DNA from: Diphasiastrum complanatum
Lineage: Eukaryota; Streptophyta; Lycopodiopsida; Lycopodiales; Lycopodiaceae
Direction of reading: 5' to 3'
Length of the DNA: 64,000 nucleotides
Assembly: GCA_029204225.1 (NCBI GenBank)
Contig: CM055103.1
Location: 19,544,925-19,608,924 of the forward strand
Shown here: positions 32,398 to 45,300 of the stretch, one piece after another
Position numbering within the stretch: position 1 is the first letter of the stretch
Layout of the letters: every line of letters begins with the position of its first letter
Notes under the pieces: model-generated
What the model was told of the DNA's origin: nothing
What the model saw: the letters and a program-made list of their open reading frames with translations, nothing else
The model's database searches: none
Made by a program: the position numbers and the translations under genes

Positions 32398-33505
32398 TGA
32401 AACGAGGAATGAGCCTCTGATTTTGCAGATGAACAATAAATCCGCAATGCAATCAAGTACCACTTGATAAGGGATCGGATTGAAAAGAAGAAGTTGCAGA
32501 CTACTTTCATTGGAACGAAGAAGATGGTTGCTGACATCTTCACAAAGGCCTTAGACAAAGGTTTGTTCGAGGAACAAAGGAGCAGTCTTGGAGTCATAAA
32601 GCTACCACACTTTGAGAGGGAGCTGAAGAAACAAAGTGTTTCTATTACCAAAGCTCTACTAGCTCTCAACTCCCAACCTGACGAATATCTCGAATACCTC
32701 AAAAATGAAGAACTCGAAGACGAAATGTTCGCGAACAGCATGAACAACCGGAGAAGGTTGAACGACGCTAAACGAAAATGTTTGAGACACCCAAAGTTCT
32801 AATACTTTTGACTCTTCACGCTCCAAAGGACCAAGAAGATCAAACAAGTACCACGAAGTACAGTTTCCTGATATGATATGGTGACATCAGCAGAAGAACG
32901 TTAGGACGTGCCTAATCCGTCGCTCTTGTAATCTGTGATTAGTCTTAGATTGCTTAATCTATCTAATGAGAAATGTTACTCTGAATATAATGCAGTTGCT
33001 AGATGCACTAATGACATAGAAGAACAGAAGATACAGATAGACAAAAATACAGAATATAGAAGTCCGCCAGTGAGCGAGACATTGTAAGCAGAATCCACAG
33101 AGATCCAAGAAGTCCACTAGTAAGCGAGACATTGTTCGTGGGAGAACACCGCTTCTCTCACGACAATGTGCTGTGTGGGTTTGTCAGACAGTGCTTGAAC
33201 AAGAGAATCAATAGATGACGTTGTAGTTGTTGCGCACATATCATTCTAAAATATTTGATCTCGATTGAATTATTGTCTGCTTATTGTTCGTGTATCTCAT
33301 TCGCTTGTTTTATCTATTCCGCACATAGGTTCGATTTTGTTCAATGTTGAATTAACTTAAACGTAGGTCAGCAGTGTCTGTCTACATTCTGGAGGATTGT
33401 AGGAATGATATAGCCGGTAGTGATCAACAATCAGATCTGAACTCCATCCGAATTCATCGTGCAGTGTTCGCATCAGGTGATTGCGTTTCATTCGCACAGA
33501 AAGAA
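32398..33505 (+). mobile_element. Ty1/copia relic C': RNase H tail, 3' region and LTR
   Basis: Starts in RNase H (MNNKSAMQ, then after a small deletion HLIRDRIEKKKLQTTFIGTKK and VADIFTKALDKGLFEEQR). It continues into an unusual acidic C-terminal extension ending at 32802. Non-coding sequence and an LTR-like region follow (from about TGATATGATATGG near 32870 to CATTCGCACAG near 33503). The part from 32622 to about 33290 duplicates 17559-18225. Confidence 0.75.
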
Positions 33506-34029
33506 GTTGCACATTTCATCATAAACAACTAAATCTAGTAGAAATAATTGGCACTTGTAGGTCATATTAACTAAATGACTCATTTTACCAATTAATAAGG
33601 CATGTCGTTTTAGTGGCGTTGCATCATATTAGTGTCCAAATCCTTTCAAATCTTCATTTTTTATTGTTTTTGTACTATCCGCATTTGGCCATGATCTCAC
33701 CATTCAATACAATTGGTAGTTAGTTTTACATTAGTGTTTTTTGCATTTCTTTCTCTCTTTTCTTTATTGTTCTTATGTGTTATTGCATCCCCCACTAACT
33801 CAGATAGATCTTCTATATAGTCCAATGTAAGTTTGTTACAATTGGTAGGCTTGGAAAAGAATTCCTCGCATTGGAAGGAAATTTTACTTGACCTTCTGAC
33901 ACATGGAAGATGACCTATGTAAACTATTTATCTCTTTGCACAAGGGTTGAGAATATTGATCTCAAGAAAATCTCCCTCTCAAAGTAAGAAATTCCTAGCT
34001 GCTTATGAACCTCCTTTTTTCTTACAAAG
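33506..34029. other. unassigned DNA
   Basis: AT-rich intergenic sequence; no gene or repeat supported. Confidence 0.35.
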
Positions 34030-34790
34030 TTATAGCCATCATGCTTGCACATCATAGTTGACTTTGAGAGAAAGCATTTGATCAAGTATCATGGCAATCA
34101 TTATTTGCAACTTGCTTAAAGGTTTGTTAAAGTGATTAACACGCTTTCTTGTGGCTTTACTCCAATATTGGATATCAACAAATATCTTCACCGAATATTA
34201 ACATGAACGGAGGGATGTACGACAAGGTTACTCATTAGCTCCATTATTGTATGTGATAGCAATTGGACCAATTCATCCTATTGTGAAAGCTCATATGCAA
34301 CATCAATGGCTTCCACTCCAATCAGAATGGAAATGTCGCACCAACTTTATGCAAATGATATGGGTGCTTTTGTAACATCAGCTGTGTTTCAAAACTTTCT
34401 CAATAAATTGCGAAGATGTGGTACAACGTCAAGAGCTAAGATCAATCTAGAGACATCTAGTTTGTTGGTGCTAACAATTATGCTCCTTCATGGTTAATCC
34501 AAACAAGTATTTTTATCATACCATATACACAATTATTTACACATTCGGGCATTCTTATTGGTCTAGATACAACATGTAAGCAAAGAGTTGAATGGTTGTT
34601 GCAATATGTTGCTAATTAAGTAGCAATATGGGAGGCTAGTATCCTCTCATTTACTTTCAGATTAATTATTTCGAATTACATTATCTCTTTGATGTTAAAA
34701 TAGCAATTGTCATGTTGGAAAGGTAGCAAAATTAGCAACAATAACTTTGATTCTATATTTCCAAAACTTCTTAACAAGTTACATTTTCCT
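34030..34790 (+). pseudogene. LINE (non-LTR) reverse transcriptase remnant
   Basis: Broken plus-strand frames carry the non-LTR polymerase order: EKAFDQVSWQSLF, then RRDVRQGYSLAPLLYVIAIG (motif of type R-Q-G-x-P-L-S-P-L-L), then YANDMGAFV. The last stands where Y-A-D-D is expected, with the first Asp changed to Asn. LDTTCKQRVEWLLQYV and AIWEASILSFTFRL follow, from the thumb region. Several frameshifts and stops; inactive. Confidence 0.7.
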
Positions 34791-37304
34791 AGAAAATATA
34801 TTCAATAATAGAGCTGTATGGAGGGTGGTTGAGTATACCATACCTTAGAATTAGAGCACCTCACACATTGACAATGCACATTCTCTCTATAATGACATCG
34901 AATCAATAATGGAGTGCTTTCGCTCAGAATGTCCATTTTCTTCAAGGTCTTGATCAAGCGACACCTTTTATCATTTTCCATCTTTGGTAATGAAAACAAA
35001 GACCGAGCATTTGTTTTTTTTGTTGATAATGAAAGCATATTGACAACAATTTGATTCTGTATTCAATTTTTCCATATGATTTGTACATTCTTTCATGCAT
35101 TATGCATGTCGCTTTATAGACCTTGGACAACATTGCCATCTGAACAATATACAATGCTCTTGTCAATTATCATGCTCAAAGTAAAAAGTCACAAAGTGTT
35201 GATTCATCATATGAAGTCTGGGGGATACAATAATGCTTAGGTGAGATCATAAGACATTTCGACATCATCAAACGTCAAGACATTTGTTTGGGTGTTAAGA
35301 AAAAGATATGTAAATTACATATTAGAGAACACGTGTCATCTAAACTTTTCTAGCTACAAGGAAACATTTATTACAAACATCCTAGTTGCATTGCTTCAAT
35401 ATATCAAACACTACTTGACTAATGCTTTTGCAATGAGCAATGATTTTTATGTTCATTGGCATTTAGAGCTGAATCACAATAGTTCCTACAACTATCAAGA
35501 TTGTTTCAAAATGTCTCTCACATCATTTCAACACTTGAACAGAAGATGGCATCTAAATTATCCAATCACTCATGGGTATAAGAGATTTGAAATAATGAAA
35601 TATATCAATGTGTCCAAATCGAGGAGCTATAATTGAAATATCTTAAATAAAGCTCTTATCCAAATTAGCATGTTGTCAAACTTTTTCAAAGGATAGAGCT
35701 CATATTCCAACTTCTATAGAAAAATGGCATCATCAATAGGGTAGCAAGTTGATCAAGTCTCTAAGAATTGAACTAATGTTAATGTTAGAGCACTTAGGCC
35801 ACAACCATTGAATGAGACCACTGATGGGAGCGAACGAAATATTCAACTCCATCATATTAAGTCGAAGTCTTGAGTTCTCGAAAAAGCACCAAAAATGCAT
35901 CAAAACCTAATCATGAGCTTCAGCTCCTACTGCAGATCTTTTATTTTGTATGGCGAACATGTAAGTGGAGCCTACTTTCTTTCATCCTATTATTCAACAT
36001 GATTACTAAAATCACAAATTCAACTTGAGTCCATTCAAAGTTGCACCTTTAATTGTGGATCACAACTACTCAAAACAAGAACATTGAGTAAATTAGTCCA
36101 TCCAGCCTTCCTATAGTTTGTGCAGAAATCAGCAGTTGCCTCCTTCAGCCTCTTTGTCATTTATTTGATTTCTTACTTTTGAGAACTCTTTCACATCACA
36201 TTTTGTAAAGGATTTGACACCTCTGTATATTAAAAAGAACAAAGTCAGGTTACTTCAAATCTGGGAGAGTGAAGTTTAATTATGACTCTTTTTTAGATTT
36301 GCAATTGTTGCTAGTAGTGAGCAGCACAATGAAAAATATCCATTATAACAAAACTCAAACTAAAGTACGCTTAGTTGAAAAAACTTCTCATACATAAGAT
36401 TGCTCTATCATACAGCAGGTCAACAATCTCGCAATTTCGCTACAAGATTACACTTGTGAGAAGGGAGACATCTTCCATGAGTAATGAAATTGAAGATCAA
36501 CATTGCAAAGAGATTTATTTGTTGACAATGCATATGGTAAAGAGAGCTGTGATGGCATGATCCTTGTTAAATTCACCAGCACTATAGCAGCATGCCTCCA
36601 CAAACTCAATCATTCCAAATCTCAGCATGTGTTTAGAGAAAAGTAGAAGCTTTTGGAACTTTGGATGTGAACAATGCAAAAGAATAAAATCATCTACCAA
36701 TTCAACCTTATTTGCTGTGAAAAAATAATAAAGCACAAAAAGAAGTATATTAATCCATCATTTGATCAATGCTTCTTGTACATATACTAAAACAACAAAA
36801 TTCATTCGGAATGATTGCATGCTAATTGTTTACGGGACTCCGAACAGTCTTACAGTCTTAACAACAACAATGTCTACCAAGAAAATTAACAAGCAGCTCT
36901 GTTACGCATTCAATTGATAGCAATGGCCATATAATAAATAGCCTGTGCAATTGGCCAGGCAAAGTTTCTTTCCCCTTCTTGTTTATATCAGCTTTGTAGA
37001 TCAGCCTAGCATAACTTCTGATTACCAGAAACTTTTATCAAAACTCTGGTCTTCAGCCTCCAAAGTTCACAGTGTGACAAGGCATTCCGGAAACATGCAG
37101 TTCTTTGAAGTAATCTCAGTTCCCAACAGGGAAAAAAAATATCCCAGAAAGTGTCCCTTTCATTTGGAAAATGTGTTTCCTTTCACATAAAAAGACCTTA
37201 GATCAAGAATTCTTGTCTGCAGGATAACAAATTTTCCTCCATAGAAGCTATTCTGTATAAGCAGTCTATGCACCTCTGTAATGAGGCTGCACTTGGAACT
37301 TTTA
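34791..37304. other. 3' flank of ERdj3B and unassigned DNA
   Basis: The part nearest 37304 should hold the ERdj3B 3' UTR (minus strand). The rest is AT-rich, possibly including further decayed LINE sequence up to about 35700. No gene supported. Confidence 0.4.
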
Positions 37305-39294
37305 TCAGGACCCCAGAACCTGTTTGATGGAAGTTTTCTGTTCTTCTGTCAAAGAAGAAGGAAAGGCCACCTCAAAAGTGATATATAGATCACCCTTTGT
37401 TACACTCTCGAAAATAGGCATCCCTTCACCACGAATTCGCTTTATCTCCTTTGGTTTCGTGATACCCTACATAACAACAGCTGCAGTCAGAAATCTGAGA
37501 TCAAAAGAAATTAAACCTGACTATCACTTCTCCAAGAGATGCATATGTGAACATTAGAACATGAAATCCAAAACAACACTAACCTAAAAGTTCCTGAATT
37601 ATTCTTGTTAACACAACTGCTGTGAGCTAAATAAATGGTTCCAAAAACACCACATGCAAACAGTTGGATGATAATCATTCAATCTATCCTTGGTAATTTA
37701 GGAGTTTTATGAGCATGCGCTGTCCTGTGCATGTTCAGTACCCTTCTTTCAGAAAAGATTTCAGCTCAATCTAGTGAAAAAATTTATGCACTTAAGTTTT
37801 TCTTTATAGATAAAACCTCTCCGAGGCGGGTCTATTTGAAAATTTGTTGGCCCCTGCATATGTAGCCGGACTATACAAGATACAAAGTAATCTTGTTACC
37901 ACTTTCACAGAACTTCACAGTAAAACGTTTGAGACATTCTGCAAGGAACCACCATCTATCTGGGCCATAATGGATGGTGACTCTCGATCAAAATGATCAA
38001 ACAAAGAGGTAACCTCGCTTTATACCAAATTGAACCTTAGAAACCCGTTCCAACGCTTTTGGGCCGGAACGTACTGTCCATTCCGTACAGTTCGTTCCGG
38101 AACGTTTAAAAGAAAAAACCAGGTATCAAAGTGCCACCTGCTGGCCGTGATCTTCCTTCTTCGCGATCTTCCTTCTTGATAACATATTGAGGGATGCTTT
38201 ATAATGCATTGAGGGACGCTAGAGATCAGAAACACTGGAAAACATACAGTTCAAGCAGATTCCTTTGTCAAGGTAATCTCGATTTCTTTGTAAAAAATTA
38301 CAGCTATTTAATGAGCGACCTCCACAGCCAGCAACTGGGGCGATCATCAGGACCAGCTCGATCTCTGTAGTTTCCCTCAGACCACAATGGACCACCACCA
38401 ACATATCGGTTACTGTCACGTCCTCCATCTCTGTTCATCTCTGATATCTTCTCTGACTGCAGCTCACGTTGATCCTATATCCCTGTTGGATTCTGTCACT
38501 CCCTATGAATTTTTAAAGATCTGTTTCTGTTTATTCCAGCGATTCTGGATCCAGAAATGCATTTATAAAAACGTGTTTTTGGGAACATTTTTGCCCAGAA
38601 ACATTTTTCCAACAGAATTATAATGCATTTTGGTTCCAGGTAAACTATGCTCTTATGATGGAATGGATCTTCATGCAGGTAAGCACCCCATTGGTAATAA
38701 GTGGGTGTACATGATCAAATATCATGCATATGGATGGTTAAGAAGAGCTCCAACTTTCATGGGTAGATGTTACGATTCAACTAGCATGCTACCTCAAATG
38801 ATGTCAACTCATGTCAGAATCTTTGCCCTTTTTCTCTTTGAATGCTCAAAAGTGCTCATGGCAATGACTGAGGAAGAAAATGACTGACAGAGGTCCTCAT
38901 TCAATGTACTACAAAGTCAAGAAGAGTCAAGACCCATCAAACATCCTAAAGAATTGTTTGTTATGACTAGTGGGGCAACCCATCCTGACAAAGAAGTCAA
39001 GGGGTTTTCTACCTCTAAGACATCCTATGTATGTATGTCTATTTATGTGTATGTATGTATGATAAATTTTCTTACATCTACCAAGGGCCTAACAACAGCC
39101 CATAGTTCCTATCCAAAAAAAGAGCATGCTACTGTGGAGCCAAAAAAGTTTGGCCCATCATAACTTTGTGTACTTTTCTTTCTGATGGAGTTGATCAACA
39201 AACACAAACTGGAACTGAGACCAAGAATAGCAAAAGCAGTACAAAATAATGTACATCCAAACATTGCCAATACTAAAAGGAGAATTGTTTGGGG

Positions 39295-39350
<56 letters not shown>

Positions 39351-42300
39351 ACCTTTGTCCCAACACTGACCATGTGGCCATCAAGATGTGGAATTTTCTT
39401 CTCAAAGCCCACTAGTGCCTGAACCTGAAATATATAATCATAAAGCATGAGCTTGTCACAGCAATCCTACCAATTTGTACAAACAATCGATGTGTGCAAC
39501 TTGAATCTTGAAAGTTTAACAATAATTGATCAATTTCCAATTGAACTTTGATACTACTTAGATTTAGAAGGCTTAGATGATGCCTTGCATATCATTTGAA
39601 GATATGACTCACTTGGCATATCCCATTTTGGTACTCTCGAATTTATCACATATTGAATTCTCCAAAAACAGGGAATCATGATATTTTACCTTCTTTAGAT
39701 CCTTTTAGTCCATAAAATACTAAAGTGCAGTTCAAATGCATCCACTTATGTCAATGATAGTCTTCAGACATTCATATATGAAAACTTCTTCATCTTTTCT
39801 TCTCATAGAAGGTTGCTAGATTTTAAAAGAGAAACATCTGAAGTTCATATATCATCATTTACTCTTCTGAGAGCATATGTATATGGTAGCACTACACAGT
39901 ATTGTCTTTGAAATTGGGGATTCAAGTGAAGGATTTTCTAGCAACAGCTGAAAGCATAAAGTGTTACAAAATTGATGGCAAGAGACTATAGGTGTGTCAT
40001 CCCCTAAAACATTACAATGAAGACTTCAGGTAACGAAAAAGTAAGCGAAATAGGCTATCGTAGTAAGAGACTTACTGTGTGTTTAAGTCTTTCACTTGAG
40101 AGAATATTGCTGGTATGTCTACTTTATTGGTAGCCTTTGTCATGAAGTTTGTCTTCACCGTTGGAGAGATGTTCTACATGTTGAATGCATTAAAGCCAAC
40201 ATGGAGCTATTTCGATATACGTGATCTTCACTTGCTCTTGAATACTCATGATGCTAGTAGGGGCCACCGTCTTTTCCATGTGAGTTGGTTTAAGGCGTTG
40301 TGAGTTGGCTCCACAAGATTGCATGTTATATCGGGTATTATTGTAGACATAACATCGATATATGTGTGCATGAATGGAAAGAGTGCACTTCAAGATATAT
40401 CCTGGACTTATCTTCAATATTTGTAATTTTGTAAATATTTACATTACAAAAGTATTAGATCTGATGGAGGTTCATTACATTATATCAACTTCTTTTGGGA
40501 AATAACGATGGCATAATTTTCGTTACATGAAAGGTGCCATCTTTCACTACATAGCTGTCTCAAGTAACAAAAAACAAGATTTTTCTAAGTAGCCTTAAAA
40601 TAGTCTTGGTAGGGTTTGAGCGAAAGATGACAAACTCAAAAATCACTATAATTGAGCTGAGAAGAAATCTAGTACATTGCAATTTTTCTTTTGCAATTTC
40701 TGTAATGTTTGAATCCAGAAACAATCCTAAAGTTGAATAATATGAATCATTAGTAGGATTGGCTGTAGACACACGTGTGCTGTATTCTAACCAACATGGT
40801 GAACAGGGAACAATAAAACAACCAAAATATTCCACGAAAAAATGGCAATGGGAATGGAAATGATACATCGTCATAGTATGAATAAAAAGTATGCACATTG
40901 TGGAAGAGCTAAAATGTAAAAATTTGAATCCTTAGAAGAAGGCATTTTAAAAACAAGATGGAGGATGAAACATTTATTCATTATGTAGGGGTCACTACAG
41001 GACATACAAGAACATATGTGAAGTACCATATGGTCTTTTCAGCTTCTGCTTCATATTTGGTTTTCTTGAGGCATAGAGGGACAAATGACAGCTAGGAGCA
41101 TACGAACAAATGCATCTTTCCATGTCAGGGAACATGTTACCTCATTCGTCATTGTGACATTCGCAACTCACATTCCTGTGAGAGTTCATAAAACCAAGAA
41201 ATTGGGAATGCATAGCATGTTCACAAATCCGCATTCCCGTGTTCACGTAATCAGCAATTCCTTATTATTGCATTCACTATCCCGTTCATTTCAGGCTATA
41301 CTACAGCCATACATACCCATTCCAAGGTTTGCTGGATCCCGTGACGAACGGAACACATTCCATACGTACTGAACGATGTTATTTATAATTTACCTTTTTA
41401 CATTGATTTTGGAAATTTAAAACGTTCAGTACTAGTACTACTGGTAACTATGACTACAAGACCAAAGCATTTGAATTGCAATATGTCACATATTTATGAT
41501 TTGATGGATCACACTATATATTGAACGATAATATACATTTGCCTGATAACAAGAAAACTTCAGCTTACCAAAGAAATCGTCAAAGACATGTGAAGGTCAT
41601 CGCCGTCACGTTTAAATCTTTGATGCTCATGAGTGCGTACTATAAACTGCAATCAACAAGAAGTGTGAGAGAGCACCATATAAACCTGTCACTTTCTACT
41701 CAAGAAAGTAAATACAAGGCACATTGTTTCATTCCATGTAAAGTTGGGGTTCTCATTCATCAAATAAGAATACCTTAAGGTCACCAGCATCTCCATCAAT
41801 CACTGGCTCGCCATCCTCATAGAAAACAATTTCCTGTTCGCACGAGAGATAATAGGTTATAACATTCATTTGCCTACATCAGAAATCTGAAGTGAGACAC
41901 TTTATTACAATTAGACAAGTTTACAACTATTATGAACACACAGTTTCATACAATCCTATAAATATAAGTTGCAGCTATTTTTGACATCATATTATTATTT
42001 CTAGGCCCAATTACTAAGTTGACATTATTACTTAGCTGTTAAACCTAGAAGGCACTACTTGGGGGGAACATTTCAACTTCCTACCTCCCTCTTTTTCGTC
42101 TTTTGGACCCTTCTAGAAGTTTCTAACCAGTATGAATAGGAAGTTGGAACTGGAGACTCATTAGTTAGATTATTGGTTTCCATGTCTTCAGATCTTTGTA
42201 GCAGAGTTGAAGATCTTTGCAGATCTACCTGAACTATCAGCAGCCTATAGTATTCAAAGAGATTTCTTAATTTTTAAGAGCACTTTTTGAACGTTATTTG

Positions 42301-45300
42301 TTGCTTCAGACTTGCTTTGATTCCAATATATGTGCTTGAATTCATAACAACAACTGAATCAATACACCTTGACAAAAGAATGCTCTGTTACGAAAAGCTT
42401 TGTACTTATTCCACTCTAGAGAGTGTATATTAGGCTATCCAATGCTAGATACAATTGCAGTCGTGTCATGCAATTCTTTGATCCTATCTGCCTTTAGTGA
42501 GTCTTCTCTTGAAAACCAACCAATCAGTTTCTACTGGTCTCAGATATACTCTCATAGTGGAAGCTGAAACAATTTCTCGTCTTCCTAAGCTAGTATCTAG
42601 CCAATTAGTTGTTCGTATCAAATTGCAATAATATTTTGTGACCCTGGCAAACCTGGCCAGCATCATAAATCCCTAGAATATATTTTAGTTGAGAAAAAAC
42701 TGCACTCTCCAAGCAGCTTTCTTGACCTTTAGCGAATATACTCATCATGCTGCCACTTTATGCATTTCCTGATACAAAGCTTCAGACTTATGCATAATAA
42801 AAATCTATGAGCATCAAGGCCAAAACACTCCTCGCCACTTAGACTATGTACAATGTTTTTTTCAGCTGTCTGCAAGATAATAATTTTTTATTTTTATATT
42901 CTTCATGCTAGATGACCACTTCTTTTGTAGTTTAGAAAACGGAGGGCTTTCAAATGGAAAAGAGAAAAGAGTCAATAGCTGCAAATAAAAGAAGTTGCTG
43001 CAGTGAATGGGTAGCAGATTTCATCACCCTGACTATATGACTACAAGTAAAGATTCTGAAGTTTATGCTTCAGATGCTTCTCTCTTGGGCAATGAGCTAA
43101 TAAAAGGTGCCGCACAGCAACTTCTCCTTAGTAACAACCATACTTCCTAATTTGATACTTAGGTGCATTTGATTTAAACCAATCTACCACTTTTTTGGAA
43201 TGATCATATGGCTCAAGAGAGATATCAATTCAACAAAAAAACATTCATAATAATATAGAAAAAGTGAAGATCTATACATGGCCATCTCGCATGCCTCTCT
43301 CGATATCAACTGTGATTTGAAACCCCTCACGGACATACTTCACATTCGGACATTCTTCGCAAACCTGCATTGTAATACAGTCAGATATACATCAGCATAG
43401 CCAGTCCTTGCAGATCCTTTTCATTATGATTATCCCCTTCAACATTTTATAACCCTTGAGACAGGAAAACTGTAAGAAATGATCAGTAAAACATCTACAC
43501 CTTCCTATACATGATAACAATAGTCTTTGCTGGGAAAAGGGAAATTTCACAGTTTTTTCACAATCTAATCATCGTTGCACGTTACTGCAATTAACGTTCA
43601 CATAGATTCAAATGAACATAAAACTAAAAGAAGAAATTAGTGATATACTACCAATGCCAATTGCTCAAGAATCTCAAAATAGAGGAATACTTTAAAAACA
43701 AGATCAATATAATTGATTGTTCCTTAACCATCGATAATCAACGAGGAAAGAAGCACAATACTGAACGGTATGCTGGCTAAGAACGTAAGCTGTCCACTGT
43801 TCTTTATCTATAGTCAAAATGTCAAGAATAAACAATGAACTTCCTTGCAAGCTTTCCCCTACAAAAGGACACTCACTCTCTCTGAGTTCTCCCTCGAAGA
43901 GATCCATAATGCATATAATTGTAGATGGTCTAAACGAGAGGAGACGATATCAATTTATAGTTTCTTGAGTCGCTCTTCATATTAGGGCAAAAGTTCCCTT
44001 CCAGCCTGGAGGTCATGGGACTAACAATCTGGACACTGCCCAGTTCCCAAGTGGCCAAAAGAATAAAAATACTAATACCCAAGTACAATACAATCAATAT
44101 AAGCCTTAACTACATGGCCAAATGCTATAACAATGTTTCTTCTCAAGAAAATTCCACACAAATGTACATGCCAAAGAAGACACCTGCAAACAATTTAACT
44201 TTCATAGAAAAAGCAGCAAGAAGGAAGGAGTCAAAGAAGATGCCGGAAAGGAAGCCACTAAAGGTCATAGAGGAAAGTCATGTGTCCTGCCTTTTGAATA
44301 CACCAAAGCAGAATGACACTCTGGCTATCAACAGTAGTCATCATCTGTCAATAATGTAAAGATCTACATAGCTCAAGGGCATCCTCATCAGCTTCAATTA
44401 AATAAAAGGGAAACAACGCATTAGGAGGTTGTCTGACCTATGACCAAGATTTTGCATTTCAAGATTGACCCAAAGATAATAGACTAGACATACAAGAACA
44501 GTGCTCAAAAGCAGCTAAGTCACCTTAAGATCAAACATACTTGTGCTCCAATGTTGATGGGCAATCAACATAGCCTTCTCAATTATAGCAAGCTAAAGCA
44601 ATGCAACATACTAACGTGCATACATTGTAGTTAGGACTCAACCATGAGATCAAGTTTGAATAGTTAACGCAAACTTTCTTCAAACCTTCCTTTGGAAGTA
44701 AAAAATTACTCAACTATTCTGGTACCTTTATTCCCAATTTTATAAGCTCTCCAAGCCGTAGGAGTTATATATTGGGGCCCCTAACTAGTATACCCTTAGG
44801 TACTGGGCCACTGCCATTGAGGGCATGTCCTTATGGAACCCATGATAGCTTAGGTTTAATAACATTATCCAGGATAGCTTAGGTTCAATAATCTTATCCT
44901 CTAGAAGCTTCCTTTAGGGCTTCTTTGTGGGTATAAATAGGACACATTGTTATTCATTACTTAGTTCATAATATTGATCTCTCTCTTTAGTCTCCTTAAG
45001 CATTCCGCTTTCTAGTGTTAGTTCTTGCTTATGTGCTGCTTTCTTAGATTAGTTGTTGATCTGTTCGTAACTTGGTATTAGAGCACTTTTCTGAGCAGTT
45101 GGGAGTGCTTTTTTGTTTTCTGGTTTCTTTGTAGGTTTTTGGATCTTCATGTTTGTTTTTGTGATTTTGAGGTTTCAAGATCTTCATTGAAGGACTAAGA
45201 TCTGCCATCTCTTTTCTCTCTTCATCTCTCTCTAGTTGGATCTTGATCTTTTGGCAGATCTTCAGCTCTCTTTCTAGACAGTTTTCTTGCCGTTTTTCTC

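Noticed and set aside
35292-35636. 114-codon frame
   Set aside because: No recognisable domain; the segment is AT-rich and may be decayed LINE sequence, but I could not support that.
39158-39448. Frame joining [10 protein letters not shown] to a Ser-Leu repeat
   Set aside because: The first part is ERdj3B exon 9; the repeat part is intron 9, not protein.
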